Of a DNA stretch of 64,000 nucleotides, positions 1 through 9,297 are shown piece after piece. The translations under genes and the position numbers were made by a program. Positions within the stretch are counted from its first letter, which is position 1; each line of letters opens with the position of its first letter. The stretch is taken from NCBI GenBank assembly GCA_009695095.1, contig SIBQ01000001.1, forward strand, positions 126,501-190,500. Direction: 5' to 3'. Below the pieces are notes generated by a model, which saw only the letters and a program-made list of their open reading frames with translations, was not told the origin of the DNA and ran no database searches. The stretch is from Lacunisphaera sp. Its GTDB lineage: Bacteria > Verrucomicrobiota > Verrucomicrobiia > Opitutales > Opitutaceae.

Positions 1-600
1 GACAAAACCTGGGCGGTGCTGCAGGAGCTGAAGCAGAAAATCCCGACCCTCGCGCCCGTCAAGAATCCCGGCCAGAATGGCTTCGGCCGCGCCGTCCTTT
101 ACGGCCTCAGCCACATGAAGGGCGACGCCTGCGCCATCATGATGGCCGACGCCTCCGACTCGCCCGCCGACGCCGTGCGTTACTGGCGCCTGCTGAACGA
201 GGGCTGGGACTGCGTCTTCGGCAGCCGGTTCGTCAAGGGCAGCCGGGTCGTCGACTATCCGCGGATGAAACTCATGGTCAACCGCCTGGCCAACCTGCTC
301 GTTCGCGTCGGCTTCAACATCCCGCTCAACGACACCACCAACGCCTTCAAGGCCTACCGCCGGACGGTCATCGAGGGCTGCCGGCCGTTCCTCGCTCCGC
401 ACTTCAATCTCACGGTCGAGCTCTCGCTCAAAGCCATCGTGCGCGGCTACACCTGGACGGTCATCCCCATCACCTGGCGGAACCGCAAATACGGCGAGGC
501 CAAGCTCAAGATCAAGGAGATGGGCAGTCGCTATTTTTTCATCTGCGCCTACGTCTGGCTGGAGAAGTATTTCAGCCGCGGTGATTACCGGAAAAAATAG
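1..600 (+). CDS. Family 2 glycosyltransferase, 5' end outside window
   Basis: The reading frame is already open at base 1 and runs 199 codons to a TAG, so the N-terminus with the first nucleotide-binding strand is missing. The visible part has the acidic ADASDS motif that would bind the sugar-nucleotide metal, then GSRFVKGSR and the Arg/Asn-rich stretch (RMKLMVNRLANLL) typical of dolichol- or undecaprenyl-phosphate sugar transferases of the DPM1 type. No C-terminal membrane segments follow, as in soluble DPM1-like enzymes. It probably transfers a hexose to a polyprenyl-phosphate carrier or a growing glycan. It lies first in the sugar-nucleotide and glycosyltransferase run, which fits polysaccharide assembly. 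Acceptor and sugar cannot be read from the sequence. Confidence 0.85.
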   Translation, partial: DKTWAVLQELKQKIPTLAPVKNPGQNGFGRAVLYGLSHMKGDACAIMMADASDSPADAVRYWRLLNEGWDCVFGSRFVKGSRVVDYPRMKLMVNRLANLLVRVGFNIPLNDTTNAFKAYRRTVIEGCRPFLAPHFNLTVELSLKAIVRGYTWTVIPITWRNRKYGEAKLKIKEMGSRYFFICAYVWLEKYFSRGDYRKK

Positions 601-665
601 CCGCCGGCCCCGGCGAAAAACAGCTTGTTGCCGGCGCCCCCCGCGCCTTATCTGACCAGTTTCCC

Positions 666-1541
666 ATGATCTACCTGCTCGGCGGCTCCGGTTTTGTTGG
701 CTCGGCCTACCAGGCCCTGCTCGCGCGCAAGCAGATCCCCTTCCGCAACCTGCGGCGGTCCGACGTTGACTACGCCAACCAAGCCGCGCTCACCGATCTG
801 CTCCGCCGCGAGAAGCCGGCATTCCTTATCAACGCCGCCGGCTATACCGGCAAGCCCAACGTCGACGCCTGCGAACTGCACAAATCCGAGTGCCTGATGG
901 GCAATGCCGTGCTGCCGGACACCGTCGCCACGGCCTGCGCCGACGCCGGCGTGCCCTGGGGCCACGTCTCCTCCGGCTGCATTTTCTCCGGCGCGCGCCC
1001 CGACGGCTCCGGTTTCACGGAGTCCGACCCGCCGAACTTCACCTTCCGCACGAACCACTGCAGCTTCTACTCCGGCACCAAGGCCCTGGGCGAGGAAGTG
1101 CTGGCACGTTTCCCCCATGTCTACCTCTGGCGCCTGCGCATCCCCTTCAACCAGGTGGACAGCCCGCGCAACTATCTCAGCAAGCTCATGCGTTACCCAC
1201 GCCTGCTCGAGGCCGCCAATTCCATTTCTCAGCTCGACGAATTCGCCGCCGCCAGCCTCGCGTGCTGGGAGCAGCGCGTGCCCTTCGGCACCTACAACGT
1301 CACCAATCCCGGCCACATCACCACGCGCGAGGTCGTCGGCCTGATCCAGAAAACCGGCGTCTCGACCAAAAAGTTCGAGTTCTTCCGCGACGAGGCCGAG
1401 TTCATGCGCACCGCGGCGAAGACCCCGCGCTCCAACTGCGTCATGGATTCCAACAAGCTAGCCGCCACCGGGATCAAGCTCACCGAGGTCCACGAAGCCG
1501 TCGAACGCGACCTCCGCCGCTGGCAGAAAACCGCCTCTTAA
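666..1541 (+). CDS. RmlD-like NAD(P)-dependent sugar-nucleotide reductase/epimerase
   Basis: A 291-residue extended short-chain dehydrogenase. The Rossmann motif GGSGFVG lies at residues 6-12, a catalytic serine region SSGCIFSG near 100, and the YxxxK pair (YSGTK) near 135-139. The compact size and the order of these motifs resemble dTDP-4-dehydrorhamnose reductase (RmlD). Standing 6 bp before rmlB, it probably performs the last reduction of a dTDP-sugar. The phrase NAAGYTGKPNVDACE matches RmlD-like proteins, but the family also contains other 4-ketosugar reductases, so the exact product is inferred from context. No rmlC epimerase is seen nearby, so the sugar may not be L-rhamnose. The ATG start lies in TTTCCCATG with no Shine-Dalgarno. 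Confidence 0.8.
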   Translation: MIYLLGGSGFVGSAYQALLARKQIPFRNLRRSDVDYANQAALTDLLRREKPAFLINAAGYTGKPNVDACELHKSECLMGNAVLPDTVATACADAGVPWGHVSSGCIFSGARPDGSGFTESDPPNFTFRTNHCSFYSGTKALGEEVLARFPHVYLWRLRIPFNQVDSPRNYLSKLMRYPRLLEAANSISQLDEFAAASLACWEQRVPFGTYNVTNPGHITTREVVGLIQKTGVSTKKFEFFRDEAEFMRTAAKTPRSNCVMDSNKLAATGIKLTEVHEAVERDLRRWQKTAS

Positions 1542-1547
1542 ATTTTC

Positions 1548-2612
1548 ATGAACTTACTTGTCACAGGAGGCTGCGGTTTCATCGGGAGCAATTTCATCCG
1601 GCAGCGGCTGACCGAAAAAGGCTCGGCGCTCACCAAGCTCGTCAACCTCGACGCGCTCACCTACGCAGGCAACCCGGCGAACCTCGCCGACCTGGCGGGC
1701 GACAGGCGTTATGTCTTTGTGCATGGCGACATCGGCGACACCGCGCTCGTCGCCCGGCTGCTCGCCGAGCACGCGATTGGCGCCGTCGTCAACTTTGCCG
1801 CCGAGTCACACGTGGACCGCTCGATCGATTCGCCCGAGCCTTTCATCCAGACCAATGTCACCGGCACGCTCCGCCTGCTCAATTGCGCCAAGCAACACTG
1901 GAGCAAGCTCGCTGAGCCGAAAAAGTCCGCCTTCCGCTTCCTGCATGTCTCGACCGACGAGGTCTACGGCTCGCTGGCTCCCGGCGCCCCGGCCTTCACC
2001 GAGGAGCACAACTTCGAGCCCAACAGCCCCTACGCCGCCTCGAAAGCCGCGAGCGACCACCTCGTCCGCGCCTACCAGCACACCTACGGCCTGCCGACGC
2101 TGACGACCAACTGCTCGAACAACTACGGCCCCTACCACTTCCCGGAAAAACTCATCCCGCTGGTCATCCTCAACGCCCTCGAGGGCAAGCCGCTGCCGGT
2201 CTACGGCGACGGCATGCAGGTCCGCGACTGGCTCTATGTCAAGGATCACACCGCCGCTATCTGGCTCGTGCTGCACCAGGGCCACACCGGCGAGACCTAC
2301 AACATCGGCGGCCTGAACGAGCAGCCCAACATCGCCATCGTGAGAATGATCTGCGAGTTGCTCGACCGGAAGTCGCCGCGCACCGACGGCCGGAGCTACG
2401 CCGGCCAGATCACCCACGTCACCGACCGTCCCGGCCACGACCGCCGCTACGCGATCGACTGCACCAAGATCAACCGCGAGTTCGGCTGGAAGCCGGTTGA
2501 GTCCTTCGCCACCGGCATCGAAAAGACCGTGGATTGGTATTTGCAGAACCGTGCCTGGGCCGCGGAGCTGACCGCGAAGTATGCACGCCAGCGCCTCGGG
2601 GTTAAGGTTTAA
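1548..2612 (+). CDS. rmlB: dTDP-glucose 4,6-dehydratase
   Basis: A 354-residue extended SDR of normal length for RmlB. It converts dTDP-D-glucose to dTDP-4-keto-6-deoxyglucose in the cytoplasm. Visible signatures are the NAD-binding GGCGFIG at 7-13, FAAESHVDRSI near 85, the STDEVYG catalytic Thr-Asp-Glu triad near 135, and YAASK near 162. The NNYGPYHFPEKLIPL and VRDWLYV stretches are characteristic of RmlB rather than general epimerases. It is followed by rmlA after a 56-bp gap filled by 7-bp repeats, and preceded by a reductase gene, so the three probably form one dTDP-deoxysugar module. Confidence 0.95.
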   Translation: MNLLVTGGCGFIGSNFIRQRLTEKGSALTKLVNLDALTYAGNPANLADLAGDRRYVFVHGDIGDTALVARLLAEHAIGAVVNFAAESHVDRSIDSPEPFIQTNVTGTLRLLNCAKQHWSKLAEPKKSAFRFLHVSTDEVYGSLAPGAPAFTEEHNFEPNSPYAASKAASDHLVRAYQHTYGLPTLTTNCSNNYGPYHFPEKLIPLVILNALEGKPLPVYGDGMQVRDWLYVKDHTAAIWLVLHQGHTGETYNIGGLNEQPNIAIVRMICELLDRKSPRTDGRSYAGQITHVTDRPGHDRRYAIDCTKINREFGWKPVESFATGIEKTVDWYLQNRAWAAELTAKYARQRLGVKV

Positions 2613-2668
2613 GCGGGATAAGGTTTAAGTTGTAAGCCGGGGACTTCTGCTGCTTAAAACTTAAACCC
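2601..2668. repeat. Heptamer tract between rmlB and rmlA
   Basis: The last bases of rmlB and the whole gap up to the rmlA ATG read as consecutive degenerate 7-mers of the TTTAAGG type (for example GTTAAGG, TTTAAGC, GGTTTAA, GTTGTAA), then their complement (GCTTAAA, ACTTAAA). The two halves can pair into an imperfect hairpin. A near-identical tract lies between glyA and the yjbR-like gene (33066-33140). Confidence 0.75.
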
Positions 2669-3544
2669 ATGTCCCGCAAAGGCATCATCCTCGCCGGTGG
2701 CTCCGGCACCCGGCTCTACCCCCTCACCATCGCGGTGAGCAAGCAGCTCATGCCGGTCTACGACAAGCCGATGATCTATTATCCGCTGTCGGTGCTGATG
2801 CTCGCCGGCATCCGCGAGGCGCTGGTCATCTCCACCCCGCAGGACCTGCCGCTGTTCAAGCTTCTCCTCGGTGATGGCGCGCAATTCGGGCTCAAGCTCA
2901 GTCACGCTGTGCAACCCAAACCCGAGGGCCTGGCGCAGGCGTTCCACATCGCCGGCGACACCGGTTTTCTGAAGGGCGAGCCCTCCGCCCTGGTGCTGGG
3001 CGACAATCTTTTCTATGGTGCCGAGTTCGTGAAATCCCTGGAAGGCGCCGCCGCCCGCCCCACCGGCGCCACCATCTTCGGCTACCACGTCGCCAATCCC
3101 AGCGTCTACGGCGTGGTCGAATTCGCGCAGGACGGCAAGGTGCTCTCCCTCGAGGAAAAACCCAAGCAGCCCAAGTCCAGCTACGCCATTCCCGGGCTTT
3201 ATTTCTACGATCAGGAGGTCGTGGCGCTGGCGCGCAGCCTTAAGCCTTCCGCCCGCGGCGAACTTGAGATCACCGATCTCAACCGGCTCTACCTCGAAAA
3301 GGGCCGGTTGCACGTCAAGCTCCTTGGCCGCGGCACGGCCTGGCTCGACACCGGCACGCACGACTCGCTGATCGAGGCCGCCCAGTTTGTCCATGTCCTC
3401 GAGAACCGCACCGGCCTGAAGATCGCCTGCCTCGAGGAAATCGCTTACAAGAAGGGCTGGATCGACCGCGCCGGGATGGAAGCTAATATCAAGAAGCTCG
3501 GCAAGTCCGCTTACGGCGAATACCTCCGCCGGCTGCTCGCCTGA
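2669..3544 (+). CDS. rmlA: Glucose-1-phosphate thymidylyltransferase
   Basis: A 291-residue nucleotidyltransferase that makes dTDP-glucose from dTTP and glucose-1-phosphate, supplying RmlB. The N-terminal pyrophosphorylase motif [11 protein letters not shown] lies at residues 10-20, followed by [17 protein letters not shown], the standard RmlA signature. LGDNLFYG near 110 carries the metal- and sugar-binding Asp. The [16 protein letters not shown] motif near 225 is also typical. Length matches the family. The ATG follows a TTTAAG-type heptamer tract with no Shine-Dalgarno. Together with rmlB and the RmlD-like gene it forms a dTDP-sugar supply unit for the glycosyltransferases around it. Confidence 0.95.
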   Translation: MSRKGIILAGGSGTRLYPLTIAVSKQLMPVYDKPMIYYPLSVLMLAGIREALVISTPQDLPLFKLLLGDGAQFGLKLSHAVQPKPEGLAQAFHIAGDTGFLKGEPSALVLGDNLFYGAEFVKSLEGAAARPTGATIFGYHVANPSVYGVVEFAQDGKVLSLEEKPKQPKSSYAIPGLYFYDQEVVALARSLKPSARGELEITDLNRLYLEKGRLHVKLLGRGTAWLDTGTHDSLIEAAQFVHVLENRTGLKIACLEEIAYKKGWIDRAGMEANIKKLGKSAYGEYLRRLLA

Positions 3545-3595
3545 GATTCTGCGTGCGGCGCGCCGGCCGGCCGGTTACATCATGAACCGCCCGGC

Positions 3596-4609
3596 ATGAA
3601 GATATCGCTCATCATCCCGCTATACAACTGCCTGCCCCTGACCCAGGCCATGCTGGCGAGCCTGCGCGAGACGCTGCCGCCGAACCTCGATTGCGAAATC
3701 ATCCTGGTGGACGATGTCAGCACCGACGGCACGCGCGCCTGGCTGGCTGGCTTCTGCCAGCCAGCGGTGAGCCTGTCGAATCCGCCAACTACTGCCCACG
3801 CTCCATACCGGGCCATCCTCAACGAGAAAAACCTCGGCTTTGCCGCCGCCTGCAACCGGGGCGCGGCGGGCGCGACAGGCGAGTTTCTGTTTTTTCTCAA
3901 CAACGACCTGGTGCTGCTGCCGCGCTGGCTGGAACCGATGCTCGCCGCGTTCGATCGCTTCCCCGCGGCCGGCCTGGTGGGCAACGTGCAGCTCAACGCC
4001 GCGACCGGTGCCGTGGACCACGCAGGGATTTTCTTCAGCCACCAGGGCAAACCCGCGCATGACACCTCGATTTTCCCCCTCACCCGCCTGATGGGCCTGC
4101 CCGCCTTTCGGCCGGTTGACGCGCTCACCGGTGCGTGTTTCGCCATCCGTTCCTCCACGTGGCGGCTGCTTGGCGGTTTTGACGAGGGGTTCATTAATGG
4201 GAGCGAGGATATCGACCTCTGCCTGCGCGCCCACGCCGCCGGGCTGCGCCACTACATCGCGTTGCGCAGCGTGGTGCGGCACCACCTCAGCGCGTCCGCG
4301 GGCCGCAAACTCCACGACGAGCAGAACACCTTCCGGCTGGTGGAACGGTGGCGAGAAAAAATCGCCCTGCTGGCCGCGCGTGACTGGAGCCGGCAGCAGA
4401 TCATCACCCACGCCGACCAGTCAGGGGTGTTTGACTATTCCACGATTCAGGCCGCGCTGGCCTACCTGCTCGTGCTGCCCGTCCCGCCGTGGCCCGTGCG
4501 CGCGGGGGTGGCCGCCGCGATGGCCCGCGAGCGGCAGCGCTGGGGCGAATTGCTCGAGGGCGCGCCCGCCGCGCCGGTCCCCCCATCCGTGTGGATCGGC
4601 CTGATCTAG
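3596..4609 (+). CDS. Family 2 glycosyltransferase, rhamnosyltransferase-like
   Basis: A 337-residue GT-A fold enzyme. Residues 2-10 (KISLIIPLY) begin the nucleotide-binding fold, EIILVDDVSTDGT near 35 supplies the first Asp pair, FFLNNDLVLLP near 100 is the DxD equivalent, and GFDEGFINGSEDIDLCLR near 200 contains the catalytic base ED typical of WbbL-type transferases. About 70 C-terminal residues are helical and probably membrane-associated rather than spanning. It likely adds a deoxyhexose or hexose during surface polysaccharide assembly. Its TAG stop shares the palindrome CTAG with the stop of the opposing gene, so the two convergent genes overlap by four bases. Confidence 0.85.
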   Translation: MKISLIIPLYNCLPLTQAMLASLRETLPPNLDCEIILVDDVSTDGTRAWLAGFCQPAVSLSNPPTTAHAPYRAILNEKNLGFAAACNRGAAGATGEFLFFLNNDLVLLPRWLEPMLAAFDRFPAAGLVGNVQLNAATGAVDHAGIFFSHQGKPAHDTSIFPLTRLMGLPAFRPVDALTGACFAIRSSTWRLLGGFDEGFINGSEDIDLCLRAHAAGLRHYIALRSVVRHHLSASAGRKLHDEQNTFRLVERWREKIALLAARDWSRQQIITHADQSGVFDYSTIQAALAYLLVLPVPPWPVRAGVAAAMARERQRWGELLEGAPAAPVPPSVWIGLI

Positions 4610-5532
4610 CCCGCGCGCTCGACCGAGCGCACGACCGACTGTGGCCGGCGGTTTACGGTCAGGAACATCCGGCCGATATATTCGCCGATCAGGCCGAGCA
4701 TGACGAGCTGCGTGCCGGAGAAAACCAGCAGCGCGCCCATCAACGAGCCCCAGCCATAATCCGGACCCCGGCCCGTCAGCCACAAATAAAGCACCAGGGC
4801 GAGTCCGGCCAGACCCGCCACGGCCATGACGAGGCCGAGCAGGGTCGCCAGCCGCAGCGGCATCACCGAAAAATTCACCAATGTGCTGGCCCACAGCCCC
4901 AGCAGCCGGCGCAGGGTGTAGCCGCTCTGCCCGGCGGTGCGCCCGGCATGACGCACCTCCAGCGCCCCGATGTTCTGCGTCACCTGCAGGATAAGCCCGT
5001 CAATGTAGGGATACGGTCCATCGTGCGCCACAATTTCCTTGGCGACGAACGCACTCACGCAACGGAAGCTTGAAAGATAAAATCCCTTCGGCTTGTCCAG
5101 CACCCAGTCCGTCATCCGGTTGGTCAGCCAGCTGCCGAAATTGCGCCAGACCGAATGTTCCTTGTGCGAGTAATGGCCGTAAACCGCGTCAAGTCCTTCG
5201 CGCTTGGCGTGCTGCCAGAGCCGCACCGCCTCCGCCGCCGGATTCTGGCCGTCGTCGAGGTTGACGATGCAGGTGCCGCGGGCGTGGCGGTAGCCGGTGA
5301 GCACAGCGTTGTGCTCGCCGTAATTGCGGGCGTGGTTGACGAATATCATCGGGATGCGCGCATCGCGCAACAGCTCGCGGCAGAGGCCGGCGGTGGCGTC
5401 GCGGCTGCCGTCATTGACCAGCACCAGCTCGTGACCGCCCTCGATCGCGAGAATCTCGATTTCCTTCACCAGCGCGGTGATGGTCTCCGCGCCGTAGTAA
5501 AGGGGGATGACAAAGCTGAGGGCCGGGGTCAT
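4606..5532 (-). CDS. Polyprenyl-phosphate glycosyltransferase with two membrane helices
   Basis: A 308-residue ArnC/GtrB-like family 2 transferase. The catalytic domain shows SFVIPLYYGAETI at the start, LVNDGSRDAT near 37, and NLDDGQNPAAEA near 90 with the metal-binding acidic pair. Two hydrophobic helices follow, at about residues 230-255 and 265-290, then a basic tail (NRRPQSVV), as in membrane-bound enzymes that load a sugar onto undecaprenyl phosphate. It is on the opposite strand to its neighbours. Thirteen bases upstream lies a decayed membrane-protein fragment on the same strand, so it may once have belonged to a longer operon. Confidence 0.85.
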   Translation of the reverse strand: MTPALSFVIPLYYGAETITALVKEIEILAIEGGHELVLVNDGSRDATAGLCRELLRDARIPMIFVNHARNYGEHNAVLTGYRHARGTCIVNLDDGQNPAAEAVRLWQHAKREGLDAVYGHYSHKEHSVWRNFGSWLTNRMTDWVLDKPKGFYLSSFRCVSAFVAKEIVAHDGPYPYIDGLILQVTQNIGALEVRHAGRTAGQSGYTLRRLLGLWASTLVNFSVMPLRLATLLGLVMAVAGLAGLALVLYLWLTGRGPDYGWGSLMGALLVFSGTQLVMLGLIGEYIGRMFLTVNRRPQSVVRSVERAG

Positions 5533-5544
5533 TGCGGCAGCCTG

Positions 5545-5806
5545 TCATGACTTTCGAGCCACAGTCAGCACCGAACTGCCGAAAGGAAGCCGGCCCCCCA
5601 GCCCCAGCCAGCCCAGCTCCAGCGCCATCAAGGCGTTGCAGCCAGCCTGCCACCCACACAACCGCCGATTGCAGCGCGAAGCCGAAAGGCAGCGCAAGCA
5701 GCGGCCAGCAGTTCCGCCAGCGCCGCGGGGTGACCAACCACGACACACCCGCTCCCCAAAAAAAAGCCAGCAACACCAATCCGGCAGCAGCGAGGTAATA
5801 GAGCAT
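5545..5806 (-). pseudogene. Truncated, frameshifted N-terminus of a membrane protein
   Basis: An ATG at 5806 opens a convincing membrane protein start: about 54 residues with two hydrophobic segments (LAAAGLVLLAFFWGAGVSWLV and WPLLALPFGFALQSAVVWVAG). After that the frame turns into low-complexity Gly/Ala with no membrane character. The neighbouring frame continues hydrophobically (MALELGWLGLGGRLPFG) and stops at 5545. One frameshift near 5650 plus an early stop leave about 86 residues of what was probably a much longer multi-pass protein. It could instead be a small unannotated membrane peptide. The assignment rests on hydrophobicity alone. Confidence 0.4.
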
Positions 5807-5936
5807 GGGGCGCGGGGGAGAATATCAGGGCGGCGACCGGCGCTTGTGAAGCGAAATCCTGCCCGATAGTCCCCCCTTTACAAGCTGCGCCCGTCCCGCG
5901 ATAAAATCACGCTTGTTCCAGCCAGATAACAACCGC

Positions 5937-7541
5937 ATGACGCCCCGTCGCCGCCCCAAGTTCACCGGTCTTTTTCACGATGATGTCGTGACCGAATCCT
6001 ACTGGATGCGGGAGAAGGGTGTCCTGGCCCTGCCCCCGCTGGCGGGGATCAAGCAGCTTTCAGTCGTAGGCGAACTGCTGCCGCCAACGCCCGCCGATCC
6101 CACCTCCGCCGGCGAGCTCGGTCTGCGTATTTCCCTCGACGGCCGCGAAGTGGCCGCGCGCACCGCACTGGCCACGGGTCCGTTTCGCTTCGATCTCGAT
6201 CCCCCCGCCAGCGACACCACCATCGGGCATACGCTCGCCCTGCAAATCACCGGCGTCGGCTGGAGCAATCTGCTCGCGTGGCTCGGCCGCCTCACCGGCG
6301 CGGGTGGTTTGCAGCCCTGGCGGGCTCAGGCGCGCAACCGCCGGCTGCGCTTCGCGCGCCTAGAGGCCGGCGGCGAGGTGCTCTTCGATTTCTCCAACCG
6401 CGCCTCGCCCTGGAACGCCGCCTTTGCCCGCCGCTTCCTTCAGCTCGGGCTCAACGTCAGCGGCTACTTCCGGGCCGACCTCGGCATCGGCGAATCCGCC
6501 CGTTGCATGGCGCGCGCCGCGGAGGCCGCCAGCCTGCCGCTGGCGCTCGTGAACTTCAAGCTGCCGTGCAAGAATCCGCAATCCGACGAGACCTTCACGG
6601 CCCGGCTTCAGCCCGAAAACCCGTATCCCGTGAATGTGTTTCACGTCGATCCGCCCGGCATGCGCGACATCGACCACCACCACGGCGCGGGTTTCCGTCG
6701 CGGCAAATACAACATCGGCTACTGGGCCTGGGAGCTGCCGGACTTCCCTGACGCGTGGATCCATTTCACCGATTACTGCCACGAAGTCTGGGCGCCCTCG
6801 CGGTTCGCGGCCGAGGCCATCGCCCAAAAGGTGCCGGTGCCCGTGCTGGCCATGCCCCATGCGATTTCCTTTGCCCGGCCGTCGGGTGACTTCCGCCGGA
6901 AATTCGGCCTGCCGGCGGACAAATTTCTTTTTCTCTTTCTCTACGACCTCAACTCCTACTCGGAACGCAAGAATCCCGGTGCGGTGCTGGAGGCGTTTCG
7001 CCGCTCCGGGCTTGCCGGCCGCGGCGCCGCGCTCGTCATCAAGGTGCACAATGTCACCAGCAACCCGGCCGACTTCGAGCGCCTCCGCGAGACCACGGCG
7101 GCGCTGCCCGATGCCACCCTGATCACGCAAACCTTCACCCGGCAGGAAATCTACGAACTGGAGTCGGCCTGCGACTGCTTTGTCTCCCTGCACCGCTCGG
7201 AAGGCTTCGGCCTCGCCGTCGCCGAGAGCATGTATCTCGGCAAGCCGGTCATCTCGACCGACTGGTCGGGCACGGCCGAGTATGTCCACGCCGGCAACGG
7301 CTGCCCGGTGCGCTGCTGCCTCGTCACGCTCGAGCGCAACCACGGACCCTACGCCAAGGGCCAGACGTGGGCCGCGCCGGACATCGACCACGCCGCGTCG
7401 TGGATGCAGCAACTGGTGTCGGACCCAGCCCTGGGCGGGAAGCTCGGCGCCGCCGCCCGCGCCACCATCGAGGAAAACTTTTCCCCGGCGGTCATCGGGG
7501 TTCGTTACCGGCGCCGCCTCGAGGCCATCGCCGGCTGGTAG
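5937..7541 (+). CDS. GT4 glycosyltransferase with extra N-terminal domain
   Basis: A 534-residue protein with the start placed at ATG 5937; an in-frame TTG at 5913 would add eight residues. Residues 1 to about 135 are a beta-rich, non-catalytic module ending before the glycosyltransferase proper. A GT-B region follows, with FRADLGIGESARCMARA, then the C-terminal nucleotide-sugar site: SYSERKNPGAVLEAF near 345 and SLHRSEGFGLAVAESMYLGKPVI near 425, the classic EX7E motif of family GT4. It likely extends a surface glycan using an NDP-sugar. The N-terminal extension may bind glycan or a partner, which is inference. It converges with the membrane protein gene at 7545, only three bases away. Confidence 0.82.
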   Translation: MTPRRRPKFTGLFHDDVVTESYWMREKGVLALPPLAGIKQLSVVGELLPPTPADPTSAGELGLRISLDGREVAARTALATGPFRFDLDPPASDTTIGHTLALQITGVGWSNLLAWLGRLTGAGGLQPWRAQARNRRLRFARLEAGGEVLFDFSNRASPWNAAFARRFLQLGLNVSGYFRADLGIGESARCMARAAEAASLPLALVNFKLPCKNPQSDETFTARLQPENPYPVNVFHVDPPGMRDIDHHHGAGFRRGKYNIGYWAWELPDFPDAWIHFTDYCHEVWAPSRFAAEAIAQKVPVPVLAMPHAISFARPSGDFRRKFGLPADKFLFLFLYDLNSYSERKNPGAVLEAFRRSGLAGRGAALVIKVHNVTSNPADFERLRETTAALPDATLITQTFTRQEIYELESACDCFVSLHRSEGFGLAVAESMYLGKPVISTDWSGTAEYVHAGNGCPVRCCLVTLERNHGPYAKGQTWAAPDIDHAASWMQQLVSDPALGGKLGAAARATIEENFSPAVIGVRYRRRLEAIAGW

Positions 7542-7544
7542 CGA

Positions 7545-9176
7545 CTATTCCGGCGGCGCCACGGGCAGTTGCTGCTGCAGGTCGAGCCGCAGGTTTTGCA
7601 CCCGGAAGGCGAGCAAGCGCGGATCATTGCCGATGCGACTGGGCGGGGCGTCGGTGGAAAAATCGATCGCGTTGTCGCCCGGCTGCAGCACCACCTCACC
7701 AAGCACCACGTTGACCGTGCCGCTGCTCCCCAGTTCCGTGGCCCAGACATCCGCGCCATTGACCCGCAACCGCACACTGCGCCGCTCGTTCACAGTAAGC
7801 AAGAAGCGCAGCCGGGCCCGCAGGGAAACCGGGTGCGGGTTGTGCAGCGTGAGTGCGGCATCGCCCGCGGACCAGCACCAGTAATCGTTGTTATGGCGCT
7901 CTACCGGGTACCAGGTGTCGGAGAAATCGATGGTGACCTTTCCCCCGGCGCGGCCGTAGACCAGTTCGCCGCGCCCCTTGATCACATAGCCCTCGCCCGT
8001 CGGGGACTCCAGGGCGGCCGGTGCCACCAGCAGGGTGAGGTTGCCCAGCACCAGCACCAACCACCACGCGCGGCCGGTGGGCACGAGGATGTTGAAGGCG
8101 AGTTGCATGGGCAGCAGGACGCGCGAGGCGGCGCCGGGATAACCCTCCCAGACCGCATCACCGAGGAAAATCATGAGCAGGGCGAAGCTGAGACCGATGC
8201 GCCACCATGCCCGCGACCATTGTGGCCGCAGCACCAGATAGAGGAACTGCACCGTGAGCACGACCATCATGAGCAGGCTCCAGAGCGGACCGGCGCTGAC
8301 CACGGAGATGTCCCCCCAGCCGTCGGCGATCTCGTGCCACTTGCGCATATAGGCGGCGAAGGGCAGATCGAAGTTGCGCACGCCCAGATCACCCGCCTGA
8401 CCGCCCACGGTGCTTGCAATGTATAGCATCCACAGCGCCAGAGGGACCACCGTCAGCAACCCGCGCACCACCGCCAAGCCCCAAGCCCGGCCGTCGCCCG
8501 GTATTTTTGGCGCCAGGGCCGCCGCCCCCAAGAGATTGGTCTCCTTGCCCAGCCCGCTTAGTGCCAGCACGGCCGTCGCAGCCCAGAGACGGCCCTTTTC
8601 CAACAAGTAGACCCCAAAGGCAACCAGGAGCAGGCTCGGGCCGTCGAAGAGCGCGTTGCGAAAGCTTACGCAGACGCCGAACGAAAACATTATGCCCGCC
8701 CAGCGGACAAAATTGTCCCAGCTCCGCGGCGGAAACCAGTGCAGTAGCAGCCCGGCCAGCAGGAACCAGCTCAGGACATTCTGCAGCGCAAAGGCGTGCA
8801 GGATCCACTCGGGCCGGCCCAAACCCAGCACAAAGGCGGTGGCAGAAAACAGAATGCGGCGGGCCCGGTAGGGCAGGCTGTCGAGGGCATGGCGTAACTC
8901 GCGGTTCTGCAACGAGGGATCCATCGCGATCTGCACGTAATACTGCGCGTCATAGCCATCGGACCCCCGGGCCACATAGTAGTCGAGCTTGCGCACCTTG
9001 CTCAGTCGTGCGCTCTCTTGGTTAGCGCCGAAGGCGATCAGGTAGCTCAGCCCTTTGCCGGGAATATGGAATTGAGCCAGGGTCCAGACGAACAACACCA
9101 CCAAGGCGGCATAACCCAGACCAACCCGGGGGTTGATGTTATGGTTGCGCAGGTAATTCTGAATCCGCCCCCTCAT
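7545..9176 (-). CDS. Multi-pass membrane protein with C-terminal soluble domain
   Basis: The ATG at 9176 (MRGRIQNYLRNHN) gives 543 residues. About ten hydrophobic segments span residues 20-405, beginning with GYAALVVLFVWTLAQF. The first external loop holds an acidic, aromatic stretch (ARGSDGYDAQYYVQIA) that resembles the catalytic loop of GT-C polyprenyl-sugar transferases. The last 130 residues are soluble and beta-rich, with repeated R-L-R-V-N-G-type strands that suggest a periplasmic jelly-roll or carbohydrate-binding domain. It is probably a GT-C enzyme or a polymer-modifying membrane protein of the polysaccharide locus. No family could be named with certainty. It is divergent from the next membrane gene. 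Confidence 0.65.
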   Translation of the reverse strand: MRGRIQNYLRNHNINPRVGLGYAALVVLFVWTLAQFHIPGKGLSYLIAFGANQESARLSKVRKLDYYVARGSDGYDAQYYVQIAMDPSLQNRELRHALDSLPYRARRILFSATAFVLGLGRPEWILHAFALQNVLSWFLLAGLLLHWFPPRSWDNFVRWAGIMFSFGVCVSFRNALFDGPSLLLVAFGVYLLEKGRLWAATAVLALSGLGKETNLLGAAALAPKIPGDGRAWGLAVVRGLLTVVPLALWMLYIASTVGGQAGDLGVRNFDLPFAAYMRKWHEIADGWGDISVVSAGPLWSLLMMVVLTVQFLYLVLRPQWSRAWWRIGLSFALLMIFLGDAVWEGYPGAASRVLLPMQLAFNILVPTGRAWWLVLVLGNLTLLVAPAALESPTGEGYVIKGRGELVYGRAGGKVTIDFSDTWYPVERHNNDYWCWSAGDAALTLHNPHPVSLRARLRFLLTVNERRSVRLRVNGADVWATELGSSGTVNVVLGEVVLQPGDNAIDFSTDAPPSRIGNDPRLLAFRVQNLRLDLQQQLPVAPPE

Positions 9177-9297
9177 GCGCCACTTCCCTTCATTTCCAGC
9201 CGGCCGGCCCGGCCGGGGCCGCGGGTCAGCCAAGGTTTTTTAGTTTGAGCCACTTTTGCAAACAATGGCAGCCTCGCCTGCTCGACAACGCTAAATA

